A stretch of 13,717 nt of DNA, taken from the NCBI GenBank assembly GCA_020216745.1, contig JAIWNQ010000092.1, positions 1-13,717 of the forward strand. The letters run 5' to 3'. This document shows positions 7,186 to 13,717 of this stretch, in pieces. A model generated the notes under the pieces. The model made no database searches, was not told where the DNA came from, and saw only the letters and a list, made by a program, of their open reading frames with translations. Both the position numbers and the translations under genes were made by a program. Source of the DNA: Candidatus Hydrogenedens sp. (GTDB lineage: Bacteria; Hydrogenedentota; Hydrogenedentia; Hydrogenedentales; Hydrogenedentaceae). The first letter of the stretch is position 1. Each line of letters starts with the position of its first letter.

Positions 7186-9179
7186 TTTTTAGGTTTGAGG
7201 AACTTTACAGAGCCACCGAGTATGAATATTGGATAGCCCTTGCGTAGATTTAATGTTATAATTGCTTTTTTGTTGTATTCTGACATTGTTTCACCCATGA
7301 GATTTTGAATTTTTACAGGAGGTGAGATAATTCTGGCGGTTAAGTGTGTGTCTTCTTTTGTAGGCCAGAGGACAATGGTTTCACCTTGTTTAAATGCGAT
7401 GATGTTATTTCCAAGATTATCACAATTGTTTATTTTATTATCAGGCAGTAAATTACATATATTAGCACATGCACGTAATGCAGGTTTGGGTGCAAAGTTA
7501 TTTTTGATGATCCCGAAGTTAGATTCAAAATAAAATGGGTCATCACCATCATTTCGGAAATCATACCAGCTGATATTTTGAACGGCACCTGAAGCAATGG
7601 CTGATAGGTAAGAACGTGCCAGGAGTAATGCTTGTTCTCGTTCAGTTACACCGTTTTGCCATAGATGGCTACTCCATCCCATTTCAGTTATCCATACAGG
7701 GCGGTTTTGAACTTGATTTGCTACCCTTTTTAATTCGAATATGAATTTTTCTTCATCAAGAACTCTTCGATAAGGATGTATGGTTAGAATGTCAAACGGA
7801 GTACCAGCTTTCATACAGAAATCTATAAAATTGAAATCAATTCCTGATGTAGAAATTGCAAGGACCTGTGCTGAAGGGTCAACTCTCTTAATGGTTTCAT
7901 AACACCTTTTTACTAATTCTGGATAAAGTTCTTTGGGTCCCTGCCAGAAGAATATATTGGGTTCATTATAAATTTCCCAAAACTTAACTCTGTCCTTAAA
8001 ATGCTCTACTGTAGCTTCAGTATAGCGAACGAAATCTTCAATCCCTTTGAGAGTATAGGGTTCTGTCCAGTTTGACCAATAACAAAGAATGCCATACACA
8101 CTAATGCCATAATTTAATGCTGTATTTACAAGATTGTCATAATAATCAAATTGAAATTTTCCGGGTTCAGGTTCTATATGAGCCCACACAAAATCTTCTC
8201 TTGTCCATTTGATGCCTGCTCTGGAAGCAATTTCTGCGGATAATTCACGGCTTTTTTGGTCAGAACCGTAACGAAGTAAATATAATCCCATGCCCCATGG
8301 GGAATCTGGGGCTATTTTTCTATTAATTGGATAATCGAGATTTCTGCAGTATGTTGTATTCACATTGAAACTTTGTAAATCGTTTCTTTCAAAAATCCAG
8401 TTTATTTCGATGACATTTTTTTCGATGGGAATGTGTGCAGGTATTTTTATATTTATAGGTTGAGCATTTGGGGGTAATGTTAGGTCTTGCGAATATGAGG
8501 AGATAATATTTTGTTCCCAATCTGTTAAATGGACAGTTAATTTGCCACAAACATTTTGAGGTAGAAGATTTATAAAAGTGCATGAAGAGAAAATGCTGTC
8601 TTTGTTGTTCTCCTCATTTTTGGGAATAAGAACACATTCTTGATTAGGCGTAATTTCTGTCTCACATTTGAAATCTAATATTTGTAGATGTAATATATCG
8701 CTTGGGCATGCTGATTTTCTTATTTCTAAACTTAAGAATCTTAGGGGTAGACGTACCCTGCCGTCGTTCTCACCAGAGTGAAAATTCCATCCCTCAGGGG
8801 GAGCATTGAATTCTATTACCTGTTCGCCAAAACGTAGAGGACCTATGCTTTTTTGGAAAAACTGAAAATGTGAAGCAAAAATAAAGTTTAATTCGCTTCC
8901 AGAAGAACTTGACCACAGATGTAGTATGAATTTTTTTGGTGAACCGAACAAAGATAAAGATGGATGGTTAAAGACAGCGATGTCCGTTTTAGAGAAATCT
9001 ATTTCCCAATAAGGGTCTTTAAAGTTTGTATTTGAAAAGTAAAGAGGCGGATTGTCGGGTAAAAATTTTATGGGTTCATATTGTATTGTTTTCGATGGAG
9101 CATCTGCCAAACATATTTCACAGAGAGATAAAAATAGGAATAAGAAAAAAATAGTTATTTTTACTTTTATGCTTCTCAT
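7182..9179 (-). CDS. Secreted clan GH-A glycoside hydrolase (GH39/PslG-like)
   Basis: A probable polysaccharide-cleaving enzyme working outside the cytoplasm. 665 residues. Residues 1 to about 25 are a Sec signal (basic start, FFLFLFL core, likely cut after CLA); no proper lipobox. Residues 26-290 form an N-terminal beta-rich region I do not recognise, with a possible carbohydrate-binding role. A TIM-barrel domain runs from about 291 (SPWGMGLYLLRYG) to 600. Its acid/base glutamate is E406 in WEIYNEPN and its nucleophile is E499 in WITEMGWSS, the clan GH-A pair, with DFVWAHIEPEPGKFQFDYYD at the second strand. The barrel resembles GH39 and the biofilm glycosidase PslG most, but GH5 or another GH-A family cannot be excluded by eye. 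Ribosome site AAAGGG lies eight bases before the ATG. Divergent from the microprotein unit. Confidence 0.85.
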   Translation of the reverse strand: MRSIKVKITIFFLFLFLSLCEICLADAPSKTIQYEPIKFLPDNPPLYFSNTNFKDPYWEIDFSKTDIAVFNHPSLSLFGSPKKFILHLWSSSSGSELNFIFASHFQFFQKSIGPLRFGEQVIEFNAPPEGWNFHSGENDGRVRLPLRFLSLEIRKSACPSDILHLQILDFKCETEITPNQECVLIPKNEENNKDSIFSSCTFINLLPQNVCGKLTVHLTDWEQNIISSYSQDLTLPPNAQPINIKIPAHIPIEKNVIEINWIFERNDLQSFNVNTTYCRNLDYPINRKIAPDSPWGMGLYLLRYGSDQKSRELSAEIASRAGIKWTREDFVWAHIEPEPGKFQFDYYDNLVNTALNYGISVYGILCYWSNWTEPYTLKGIEDFVRYTEATVEHFKDRVKFWEIYNEPNIFFWQGPKELYPELVKRCYETIKRVDPSAQVLAISTSGIDFNFIDFCMKAGTPFDILTIHPYRRVLDEEKFIFELKRVANQVQNRPVWITEMGWSSHLWQNGVTEREQALLLARSYLSAIASGAVQNISWYDFRNDGDDPFYFESNFGIIKNNFAPKPALRACANICNLLPDNKINNCDNLGNNIIAFKQGETIVLWPTKEDTHLTARIISPPVKIQNLMGETMSEYNKKAIITLNLRKGYPIFILGGSVKFLKPKN

Positions 9180-9507
9180 TCTTTGACCCTTTCTTTAAGA
9201 ATATTAAAGGTTTTGATTACGCTTTGATTCTAAGGTTATTTTATGTGTATCAATTTATAAGTTTCTTTTAATAGGCATGCTATAATGCGATTAATATAAA
9301 TATAAAAGCAAAAATTTACTAATATGTTCTGCTAATTCATAAATAAACGATATTTAATTAAAAAATATACTTTAATTTAACATACTATAACAAAATATCG
9401 TATGTAAAGGCGGTGATATAGAAATTTAGGAATGCATTAAAAATATTAAATATTATGTGTAAAATAGTAAATTTTTATTTTGAATTAATTTTGTAAAAAT
9501 TTGTTAT
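9180..9507. other. AT-rich intergenic region with no supported gene
   Basis: No reading frame with a ribosome site is seen between the glycosidase start and the microprotein promoter. The stretch is very AT-rich. It contains a TGC-TATAAT extended -10 motif at 9278-9286 without a good -35 and a 9-bp inverted repeat, ACGATATTT at 9347-9355 with its complement at 9393-9401. The leftward promoter of the glycosidase should lie here, but no convincing -35/-10 pair was found. An rRNA- or tRNA-like structure was not seen. Confidence 0.5.
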
Positions 9508-9536
9508 TTGCATTTTAAGAGAGAGTGATGTATAAT
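9508..9536 (+). promoter_or_regulatory. Promoter of the microprotein unit
   Basis: TTGCAT (9508-9513), a 17-base spacer and a perfect TATAAT (9531-9536) give a sound sigma70-type promoter. Start is expected near 9543, leaving a leader of about 105 bases before the first microprotein ATG. The leader contains two inverted repeats. Together with the terminator at 9936-9970 this defines a transcript of roughly 430 bases. Confidence 0.65.
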
Positions 9537-9584
9537 TTGTAAACAATTATTGAGTTTATATAATTTTGTTAGTAAGGTATTTTT

Positions 9585-9642
9585 TAACTCCAAAGTGAGG
9601 AGTTATTTTATAAACGTATTTTCATCCGTAAATGAAAGGAGT
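9585..9642 (+). promoter_or_regulatory. Structured leader with possible Shine-Dalgarno switch
   Basis: TAACTCC (9585-9591) pairs perfectly with GGAGTTA (9599-9605) around a 7-base loop. A second inverted repeat, TTTCAT (9620-9625) with ATGAAA (9632-9637), ends directly at the Shine-Dalgarno AAAGGAG. The ACTCC of the first arm (9587-9591) could instead pair with GGAGT of the Shine-Dalgarno (9638-9642), giving two mutually exclusive folds, one of which hides the ribosome site. The repeats are seen; regulation is inferred. It matches no riboswitch I recognise. Confidence 0.4.
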
Positions 9643-9647
9643 AAAAA

Positions 9648-9758
9648 ATGATTTTGGCTGATTTAATTAATATTATAGTCGGCGTGGTGATAAAGTTTTT
9701 TGCCAGCTGGCTCACACAACAGCTTTTGTCTTTGTTTGGTGTTTCAAGTAGTTCATAA
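9648..9758 (+). CDS. Microprotein 1: 36-residue predicted amphipathic helix, function unknown
   Basis: A 36-residue ORF with a strong Shine-Dalgarno (AAAGGAG at 9635-9641, six bases before ATG). It starts MILADLINIIVGVV and ends LLSLFGVSSSS. Polar or small residues fall at positions 5, 8, 12, 16, 20, 23-25, 28 and 31, every three or four residues, so a helix would have a narrow polar stripe and a broad hydrophobic face. One Asp and one Lys give about zero net charge. There is no signal peptide, double-glycine leader or cysteine. It is cotranscribed with microprotein 2, which has a similar pattern. It could be a membrane-active peptide (phenol-soluble-modulin-like or leaderless bacteriocin), a type I-like toxin or a small membrane subunit. 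The real coding nature is supported by the ribosome site and the neighbour, not by homology. Confidence 0.7.
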   Translation: MILADLINIIVGVVIKFFASWLTQQLLSLFGVSSSS

Positions 9759-9783
9759 AAATAAATCATAGGAGGGTAAAATT

Positions 9784-9909
9784 ATGAATTTTAATTTATT
9801 ATTAAAACAAATTATTGTAACAGTTGTGGAATATTTCACAGGATTAGTTACCAAAATATTGACAGGTTTCTTTTCTGGTTTAACAGGTAAAGAACCTGAA
9901 AAAGAGTAG
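9784..9909 (+). CDS. Microprotein 2: 41-residue predicted amphipathic helix, function unknown
   Basis: A 41-residue ORF preceded by GGAGGG (9771-9776), seven bases before the ATG. It starts 25 bp after microprotein 1 stops. It begins MNFNLLLKQIIVTVVEYF and ends in a charged tail, GKEPEKE. Polar residues at 4, 8-9, 13, 16, 20, 23-24, 27, 31 and 34 again repeat every three or four positions. Four Lys and four Glu balance. It aligns with microprotein 1 over IIVxVVxxF and, with one gap, a later TxxL and F, suggesting an old duplication. No signal peptide, leader cleavage site, immunity gene or transporter is nearby, which argues against a classical bacteriocin. A strong terminator follows 26 bases after the stop. 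Function is unknown. Confidence 0.72.
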   Translation: MNFNLLLKQIIVTVVEYFTGLVTKILTGFFSGLTGKEPEKE

Positions 9910-9935
9910 TTTTTTTAAGGTAATACTATTTATAT

Positions 9936-9970
9936 GGCTTGTAGAGAAAATTCTCTACAAGCCGTTTTTT
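9936..9970 (+). terminator. Intrinsic terminator ending the microprotein unit
   Basis: A perfect 13-bp stem, GGCTTGTAGAGAA (9936-9948) with its complement at 9951-9963, is followed by G and six T (9965-9970). The inner A-T pairs probably open to give a 4- to 6-base loop. It ends two bases before the start codon of the next gene at 9972, an unusually tight placement. Confidence 0.93.
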
Positions 9971-9971
9971 A

Positions 9972-11114
9972 ATGGATATAAAAGTGAATAGAAGAACATT
10001 TTTAAAGAGTATGTCTGTGTGTTTCCCTACTTTTTTGATAGGGACAAGAAACCTGTTATTTGCGGAAAGAAGTGGGGATATAGAAAAAAAAGATTTGTTG
10101 GTATCGAATAAATCTATCTCAGGTCAATGGGGTAAATATCACGGTTTTAATTTGTTAAATTATTTTATGGTTCATGGAATGACGCCATTTAAGGAGGAAG
10201 AGTTTTTAGCAATACATAAATTGGGTTTTAACTTTGTTCGTTTGCCTATGGATTATCGTTGTTGGACAGAGGAGAATTCTCCCTATAATATTAAAGAGGA
10301 AGTATTGCAGGGGATAGATAAAGCGATAGAATTTGGTAAGAACTATGGGATTCATGTATGTTTAAATTTTCATCGGGCGCCAGGGTGGACTGTAGCAAAA
10401 CCAGAGGAAAAATTAAATTTATGGGAGGAGGAAGAGGCGTTAAATCTATGTGCTTATCACTGGCGTATTTTTGCGGAAAGGTATAAGGATATTCCCTCCA
10501 ATGAATTGAGTTTTAATCTTTTTAATGAACCAGGTAATGTGTCTGCTGAAAAACATAAAAAGGTGGTCGGTAAATTAATTGAAGAAATTCGTAAAGTAAA
10601 TGAAACTCGACCTATTCATTGTGATGGTAGGTTATGGGGAGCATTTCCTCCTGTTGAACTGGCTGATTTTGGTATTGTTGCCAATTTACATATGTACCAA
10701 CCTTTTACAATTACGCACTATAAGGCTTCTTGGGCTGGACAATGGGATGGGGTTCCAGTTCCTGATTATCCATATAAAGAAGGTGAGATTGTTTGGGATA
10801 AAGATAGATTAAGAGAGAAGATAATAAAGCCATGGAAATCTTTAGAAGAAAAAGGCATACCTATATTTGTAGGTGAATTTGGGGCATATAATAAGACACC
10901 TCATAAAGCGGTATTAAAATGGATGGAGGATTGCCTTTCTTTATTTTACGAGGCAGGATGGGGTTGGTCGTTATGGAATTTTATAGGTCCATTTGGTCCT
11001 GTTGATTCTGGAAGGGAAGATGTGCAGTATGAGGATTGGGAAGGACATAAGTTGGATAGACAAATGCTTAATTTATTACAAATAATATGTGGAAATAAGA
11101 AGAAAGTCAAGTAG
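9972..11114 (+). CDS. Tat-exported GH5-like glycoside hydrolase (cellulase family)
   Basis: Probably cleaves a beta-linked polysaccharide outside the cytoplasm. 380 residues. A twin-arginine signal, NRRTFLKS at 6-13, is followed by a hydrophobic stretch and likely cleavage near LLFA (28-31). The TIM-barrel shows GH5 landmarks in order: GFNFVRLPMDYR, LNFHRAPGW, E186 (acid/base) in LFNEPG, HMYQP near 237, E302 (nucleophile) in VGEFGAYN and GWSLWNFIGPFGPVDSGR at the end. No binding module is attached. Start is uncertain: ATG 9972 directly follows a terminator T-run and lacks a Shine-Dalgarno; a GTG at 9984 keeps the Tat motif but also has only a weak site. Expression may depend on terminator readthrough. 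The surface propeller gene follows after 53 bp. Confidence 0.88.
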   Translation: MDIKVNRRTFLKSMSVCFPTFLIGTRNLLFAERSGDIEKKDLLVSNKSISGQWGKYHGFNLLNYFMVHGMTPFKEEEFLAIHKLGFNFVRLPMDYRCWTEENSPYNIKEEVLQGIDKAIEFGKNYGIHVCLNFHRAPGWTVAKPEEKLNLWEEEEALNLCAYHWRIFAERYKDIPSNELSFNLFNEPGNVSAEKHKKVVGKLIEEIRKVNETRPIHCDGRLWGAFPPVELADFGIVANLHMYQPFTITHYKASWAGQWDGVPVPDYPYKEGEIVWDKDRLREKIIKPWKSLEEKGIPIFVGEFGAYNKTPHKAVLKWMEDCLSLFYEAGWGWSLWNFIGPFGPVDSGREDVQYEDWEGHKLDRQMLNLLQIICGNKKKVK

Positions 11115-11167
11115 TTTGAGGAGTGTTTTTAAGCGAAATAAAAATTAATATAAGAGGAAGGAAGGAG

Positions 11168-13711
11168 ATGTTTTATTTCTTATATGTTAATAGGATAATA
11201 TATCTGCCGTTCTTACTTTTTGCTCTCTTTTTTAATTTTTGTTTGTTTGCAGGTAGTGAAGAATTTTATAAAGGCAAATTAGATAGGCAATTTGATGTTT
11301 TTTTGCCTTTTTCCTTATCCCGTGCCAATGCCGAATTTAAATTTCAATGTAGAGACATAAATAATGTCAATGGTCATTTTTTCGTCAGAAAGTATTTCGG
11401 CATAAGCGAATTTGTGTTTTCTACAATGGACGGGATTCGTCAAGATTTTGTTATTTATGAAAGAATTTATGGAGAGGGACCTCTTAGGTTAAACTTGTTA
11501 ACGTTAAATCAGAAAGTAGAAACCAATTCTGGAACAGTGGCTATTCTTAATTGTAAAAATACTATGTACTCAAGGCTTTATGTCTTTGATGTGTTTGGGC
11601 GTAAACTTCCTGCTAAGTTCGTTATGAATGATGATGCTGGTATGGTGAGTATTGAAATTGAGGACAATGAAGCTTGTTATCCATTGTATGTCGACCCTAC
11701 TTACTTGGATGGAGATTGGGAATCTTTGAGTTCCAACTGGACTGATGGAGTTGTAACATCAATTGTGGCTGATACCAATGGTAACATTTATTGTGGAGGT
11801 AGTTTTACATCGATTAATAATATTCCTGCAAAGAGAGTGGCAAAATGGAATGGAACTCAATGGCAACAAATGGGGAATGGATTTGACGATGGTGCGGTAG
11901 AAAAGATGGTTTTAGGTCAGGGTGGAGTTATTTATGCAGGTGGGTCGTTTACTCGTTCTGGGACGACATACTTTAACCGTATTGCAAAGTGGACAGGTTC
12001 AAATTGGACGACTCTTGGAAATGGGTTTAACGATGTTGTTTATGCGGTTGCAGTAACGAGTGATGGTAGGTTGTTTGCAGGTGGTAAGTTTACACAATCA
12101 GGAGGGTCACCAGTTATGTATTTTAGTCGAATTGCTTTTTGGAATGGGTCAGTTTGGAGTGAGCCTTACTTTGGAGTAAGTGGAGGTAGCAACCCGAGTG
12201 TAACTGCTCTTGCTACAGATTCTAATGGGAATGTATATGTTGGAGGGGAGTTTCAAAGTGCAGGGAGCCTTTCTGTATCTAACATAGCTTATTGGGACGG
12301 GACTAATTGGCATGCAATGGGTAGTGGCGTGAATGGACCTGTAAATGCTTTAGCGGTAAGCTCAGCAGGTAAAGTTTATGCAGGTGGTAATTTTACAATT
12401 GCAGGGGGTGTAAGTGCTGGTAAAATCGCAGTCTGGGATGGTTCCATCTGGGAACCTTTAAATGGAGGTATCAACGGGATTGTATATTCAATTGTTACCC
12501 CATCAGAGGGTTCTATTTTCGTGGGTGGAGATTTTACCTTTGCAGGAGGGAGTATCCCATCTAATTCGTTGGCATGGTGGTATGACAGTGATTGGCGTAG
12601 TATAACCTCTGGAGTAAGTGGAGGTTCTCATTATATAAAAGGTTTAGCAGTTGATTCTTCTGAAAATTTATATGTGGGCGGAAATTTTTATACTGTTGGT
12701 GGAATAGAGAGTTATAAAATAGGCAAACTCAAAAAACCACCCTCATATACAATTCATTATTTTACAGGGATAGGGGGTAGTATTTCTGGAGATGAAACGC
12801 AAATTATAATGCGGGGTGATAATGGAACAGAGGTTGTAGCAGTTCCTGATTCAGGTTATATTTTTGACCATTGGTCCGATGGAGTATTAACATCCAATAG
12901 AAGTGAATTAAATGTAACGGAGAGTAGAGATTATACAGCATATTTTATTTTAATAAGTGAAGGTATAAATGAGGGAGAAGGTATAACGGAAGGGGTTTCG
13001 GAAGGGGTCATTGAAGGAGAAGGTCTTGTTGAGGGGGAAGGGTTGGTAGAAGGTTCTCAAGAAGGAATTGTTGAAGGAGAAGGTGTCGTTGAAGGTTATT
13101 TAGAAGGAATGGTGGAGGGATTTTCAGAGGGGACCATGGAAGGCACATCAGAAGGAGTGATAGAAGGGGTAATGGAAGGGATTGTCGAAGGGGAAGGTCT
13201 TATAGAAGGCTTTCAAGAAGGAGTTGATGAGGGAGAAGGGTCAATGGAAGGTTATCATGAGGGAAATACTGAGGGACAAGAAGGGAATGTTGAAGGGGAA
13301 GGTTGTAATGAAGGAGAACCTATGCTTTCCGCATGGATTGAGGAAGGGGATTATATAAACAAGGTTGTAGGGGAAGATTGTGTCTTTTCAGTTCAGGTAA
13401 AGGATGCACATGGACTTATCAATTATCAATGGTATTATTGTAAGGAGTTCAATTGTTCGTCTCCTGTAATATTCCATGATATTGCATCTCAGTCTTTAGT
13501 AATTGAACATGTAGAGGTGGAAGATTCTGGTTGGTATTGGTGTCAGGTATCCGATGATTTTTATGTCGTTGAGACACAAAAAGTTTATTTGAATGTTCAC
13601 TATGGTTTAAGTGTGAATTTGTTTCCTATCCCTTGTATACTCTTAGGGGGACTTTTGTTGGGTGTATACTTTATATCGAAAAGCCGAAAACAGGATTTAA
13701 AAAGGGATTGA
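11168..13711 (+). CDS. Large secreted beta-propeller / xxEG-repeat / Ig-like protein with C-terminal membrane tail
   Basis: An 847-residue surface or envelope protein of unknown role, perhaps binding or adhesion. ATG 11168 is chosen because GAGGAAG lies seven bases upstream; a GTG at 11123 in frame has none. Residues 1 to about 27 form a signal peptide. Residues 30-180 are a beta-rich lead-in ending YPLYVDPT, common before bacterial propellers. Seven repeats of about 45-50 residues (195 to about 522) share IYxGGxFTxxG ... IAxWxGxxW. The strand WESL before blade 1 can close blade 7, which lacks it. Residues about 529-594 are an InlB-B-like repeat (GYIFDHWSDGV). Residues 597-718 are an acidic xxEG repeat. 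An Ig-like domain follows (YQWYYC ... DSGWYWC, about 719-810). The end has a membrane segment (CILLGGLLLGVYF) and a basic tail (KSRKQDLKR), as in sorting signals. Confidence 0.87.
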   Translation: MFYFLYVNRIIYLPFLLFALFFNFCLFAGSEEFYKGKLDRQFDVFLPFSLSRANAEFKFQCRDINNVNGHFFVRKYFGISEFVFSTMDGIRQDFVIYERIYGEGPLRLNLLTLNQKVETNSGTVAILNCKNTMYSRLYVFDVFGRKLPAKFVMNDDAGMVSIEIEDNEACYPLYVDPTYLDGDWESLSSNWTDGVVTSIVADTNGNIYCGGSFTSINNIPAKRVAKWNGTQWQQMGNGFDDGAVEKMVLGQGGVIYAGGSFTRSGTTYFNRIAKWTGSNWTTLGNGFNDVVYAVAVTSDGRLFAGGKFTQSGGSPVMYFSRIAFWNGSVWSEPYFGVSGGSNPSVTALATDSNGNVYVGGEFQSAGSLSVSNIAYWDGTNWHAMGSGVNGPVNALAVSSAGKVYAGGNFTIAGGVSAGKIAVWDGSIWEPLNGGINGIVYSIVTPSEGSIFVGGDFTFAGGSIPSNSLAWWYDSDWRSITSGVSGGSHYIKGLAVDSSENLYVGGNFYTVGGIESYKIGKLKKPPSYTIHYFTGIGGSISGDETQIIMRGDNGTEVVAVPDSGYIFDHWSDGVLTSNRSELNVTESRDYTAYFILISEGINEGEGITEGVSEGVIEGEGLVEGEGLVEGSQEGIVEGEGVVEGYLEGMVEGFSEGTMEGTSEGVIEGVMEGIVEGEGLIEGFQEGVDEGEGSMEGYHEGNTEGQEGNVEGEGCNEGEPMLSAWIEEGDYINKVVGEDCVFSVQVKDAHGLINYQWYYCKEFNCSSPVIFHDIASQSLVIEHVEVEDSGWYWCQVSDDFYVVETQKVYLNVHYGLSVNLFPIPCILLGGLLLGVYFISKSRKQDLKRD
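12956..13321 (+). repeat. Degenerate xxEG tetrapeptide repeat inside the propeller protein
   Basis: 122 codons hold about 34 Glu-Gly dipeptides in a 4-residue period with the form xxEG, sometimes doubled to EGEG. The sense strand is very purine-rich (GAAGGA, GAAGGG). The variable pairs are often hydrophobic (VI, LV, IV, MV, FS). Synonymous codons vary, so it is an old repeat kept at protein level rather than a recent slippage product. The segment is strongly acidic and probably acts as a spacer or cation-binding stalk between the InlB-like domain and the Ig-like domain. Confidence 0.9.
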
Positions 13712-13717
13712 CAAAAC

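Noticed and set aside
9278..9286. TGC-TATAAT motif as a second rightward promoter
   Set aside because: No acceptable -35 hexamer lies upstream and the sequence is inside a small GCAT...ATGC symmetry in AT-rich DNA. It is mentioned only within the intergenic note.
9648..9909. Classical two-peptide bacteriocin operon
   Set aside because: No double-glycine leaders, cysteines, net positive charge, immunity gene or ABC exporter are present. Only a looser membrane-active peptide idea was kept.
11123..11167. GTG start for the propeller protein
   Set aside because: It adds 15 polar residues before the signal peptide and has no well-spaced ribosome site, unlike ATG 11168.
12956..13321. Repeat array considered as CRISPR or minisatellite
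   Set aside because: The repeat keeps a protein-level 4-residue period with variable synonymous codons and no equal-length spacers. It is a coding repeat.

Overview
This is an AT-rich bacterial chromosomal window with ten convincing genes, one of them cut by the left edge. It also holds a compact transcription unit with two very small ORFs. The organism is probably a diderm anaerobe or microaerophile. A hybrid-cluster protein of the short (class III-like) type sits beside an exported superoxide dismutase. Two secreted proteins carry twin-arginine signals. A long secreted protein combines a beta-propeller, an xxEG repeat and an Ig-like domain, an architecture that recalls environmental phyla such as Hydrogenedentota/Lentisphaerota. 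That phylum guess rests on style only and is weak. No tRNA, rRNA, CRISPR, IS element or phage gene was seen.

Region by region: (1) 1-1800 is a redox-stress block. hcp runs leftward and a Tat-exported Fe/Mn superoxide dismutase runs rightward. hcp has a perfect sigma70-type promoter whose -10 box lies inside a 35-bp near-perfect palindrome, a likely repressor site. A 15-bp bidirectional terminator at 1764-1798 separates sod from the next, convergent gene. (2) 1814-3154 (minus) encodes a membrane-anchored PHP-family metallohydrolase. (3) 3258-7185 is an NAD block of Nudix hydrolase, nicotinate phosphoribosyltransferase (pncB) and glutamine-dependent NAD synthetase (nadE). The nadE Shine-Dalgarno overlaps the pncB stop codon. 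pncB makes nicotinate mononucleotide and nadE amidates deamido-NAD; the adenylyltransferase between them (NadD) is not in the window. (4) 7182-9179 (minus) encodes a secreted clan GH-A glycoside hydrolase whose stop overlaps the nadE stop by 4 bp. (5) 9180-9971 is mostly AT-rich non-coding DNA, but contains a self-contained unit: sigma70-like promoter, structured leader, two tandem microproteins of 36 and 41 codons with strong ribosome-binding sites, and a strong terminator. (6) 9972-11114 encodes a Tat-exported GH5-like hydrolase. (7) 11168-13711 encodes a large secreted, tail-anchored propeller protein.

The most novel item is the microprotein pair. Both products are predicted amphipathic, roughly neutral helices, share a pattern, and look like a duplicated membrane-active or membrane-remodelling peptide pair. 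They sit between two polysaccharide-degrading enzymes and a cell-surface protein. Their function cannot be assigned from the sequence.
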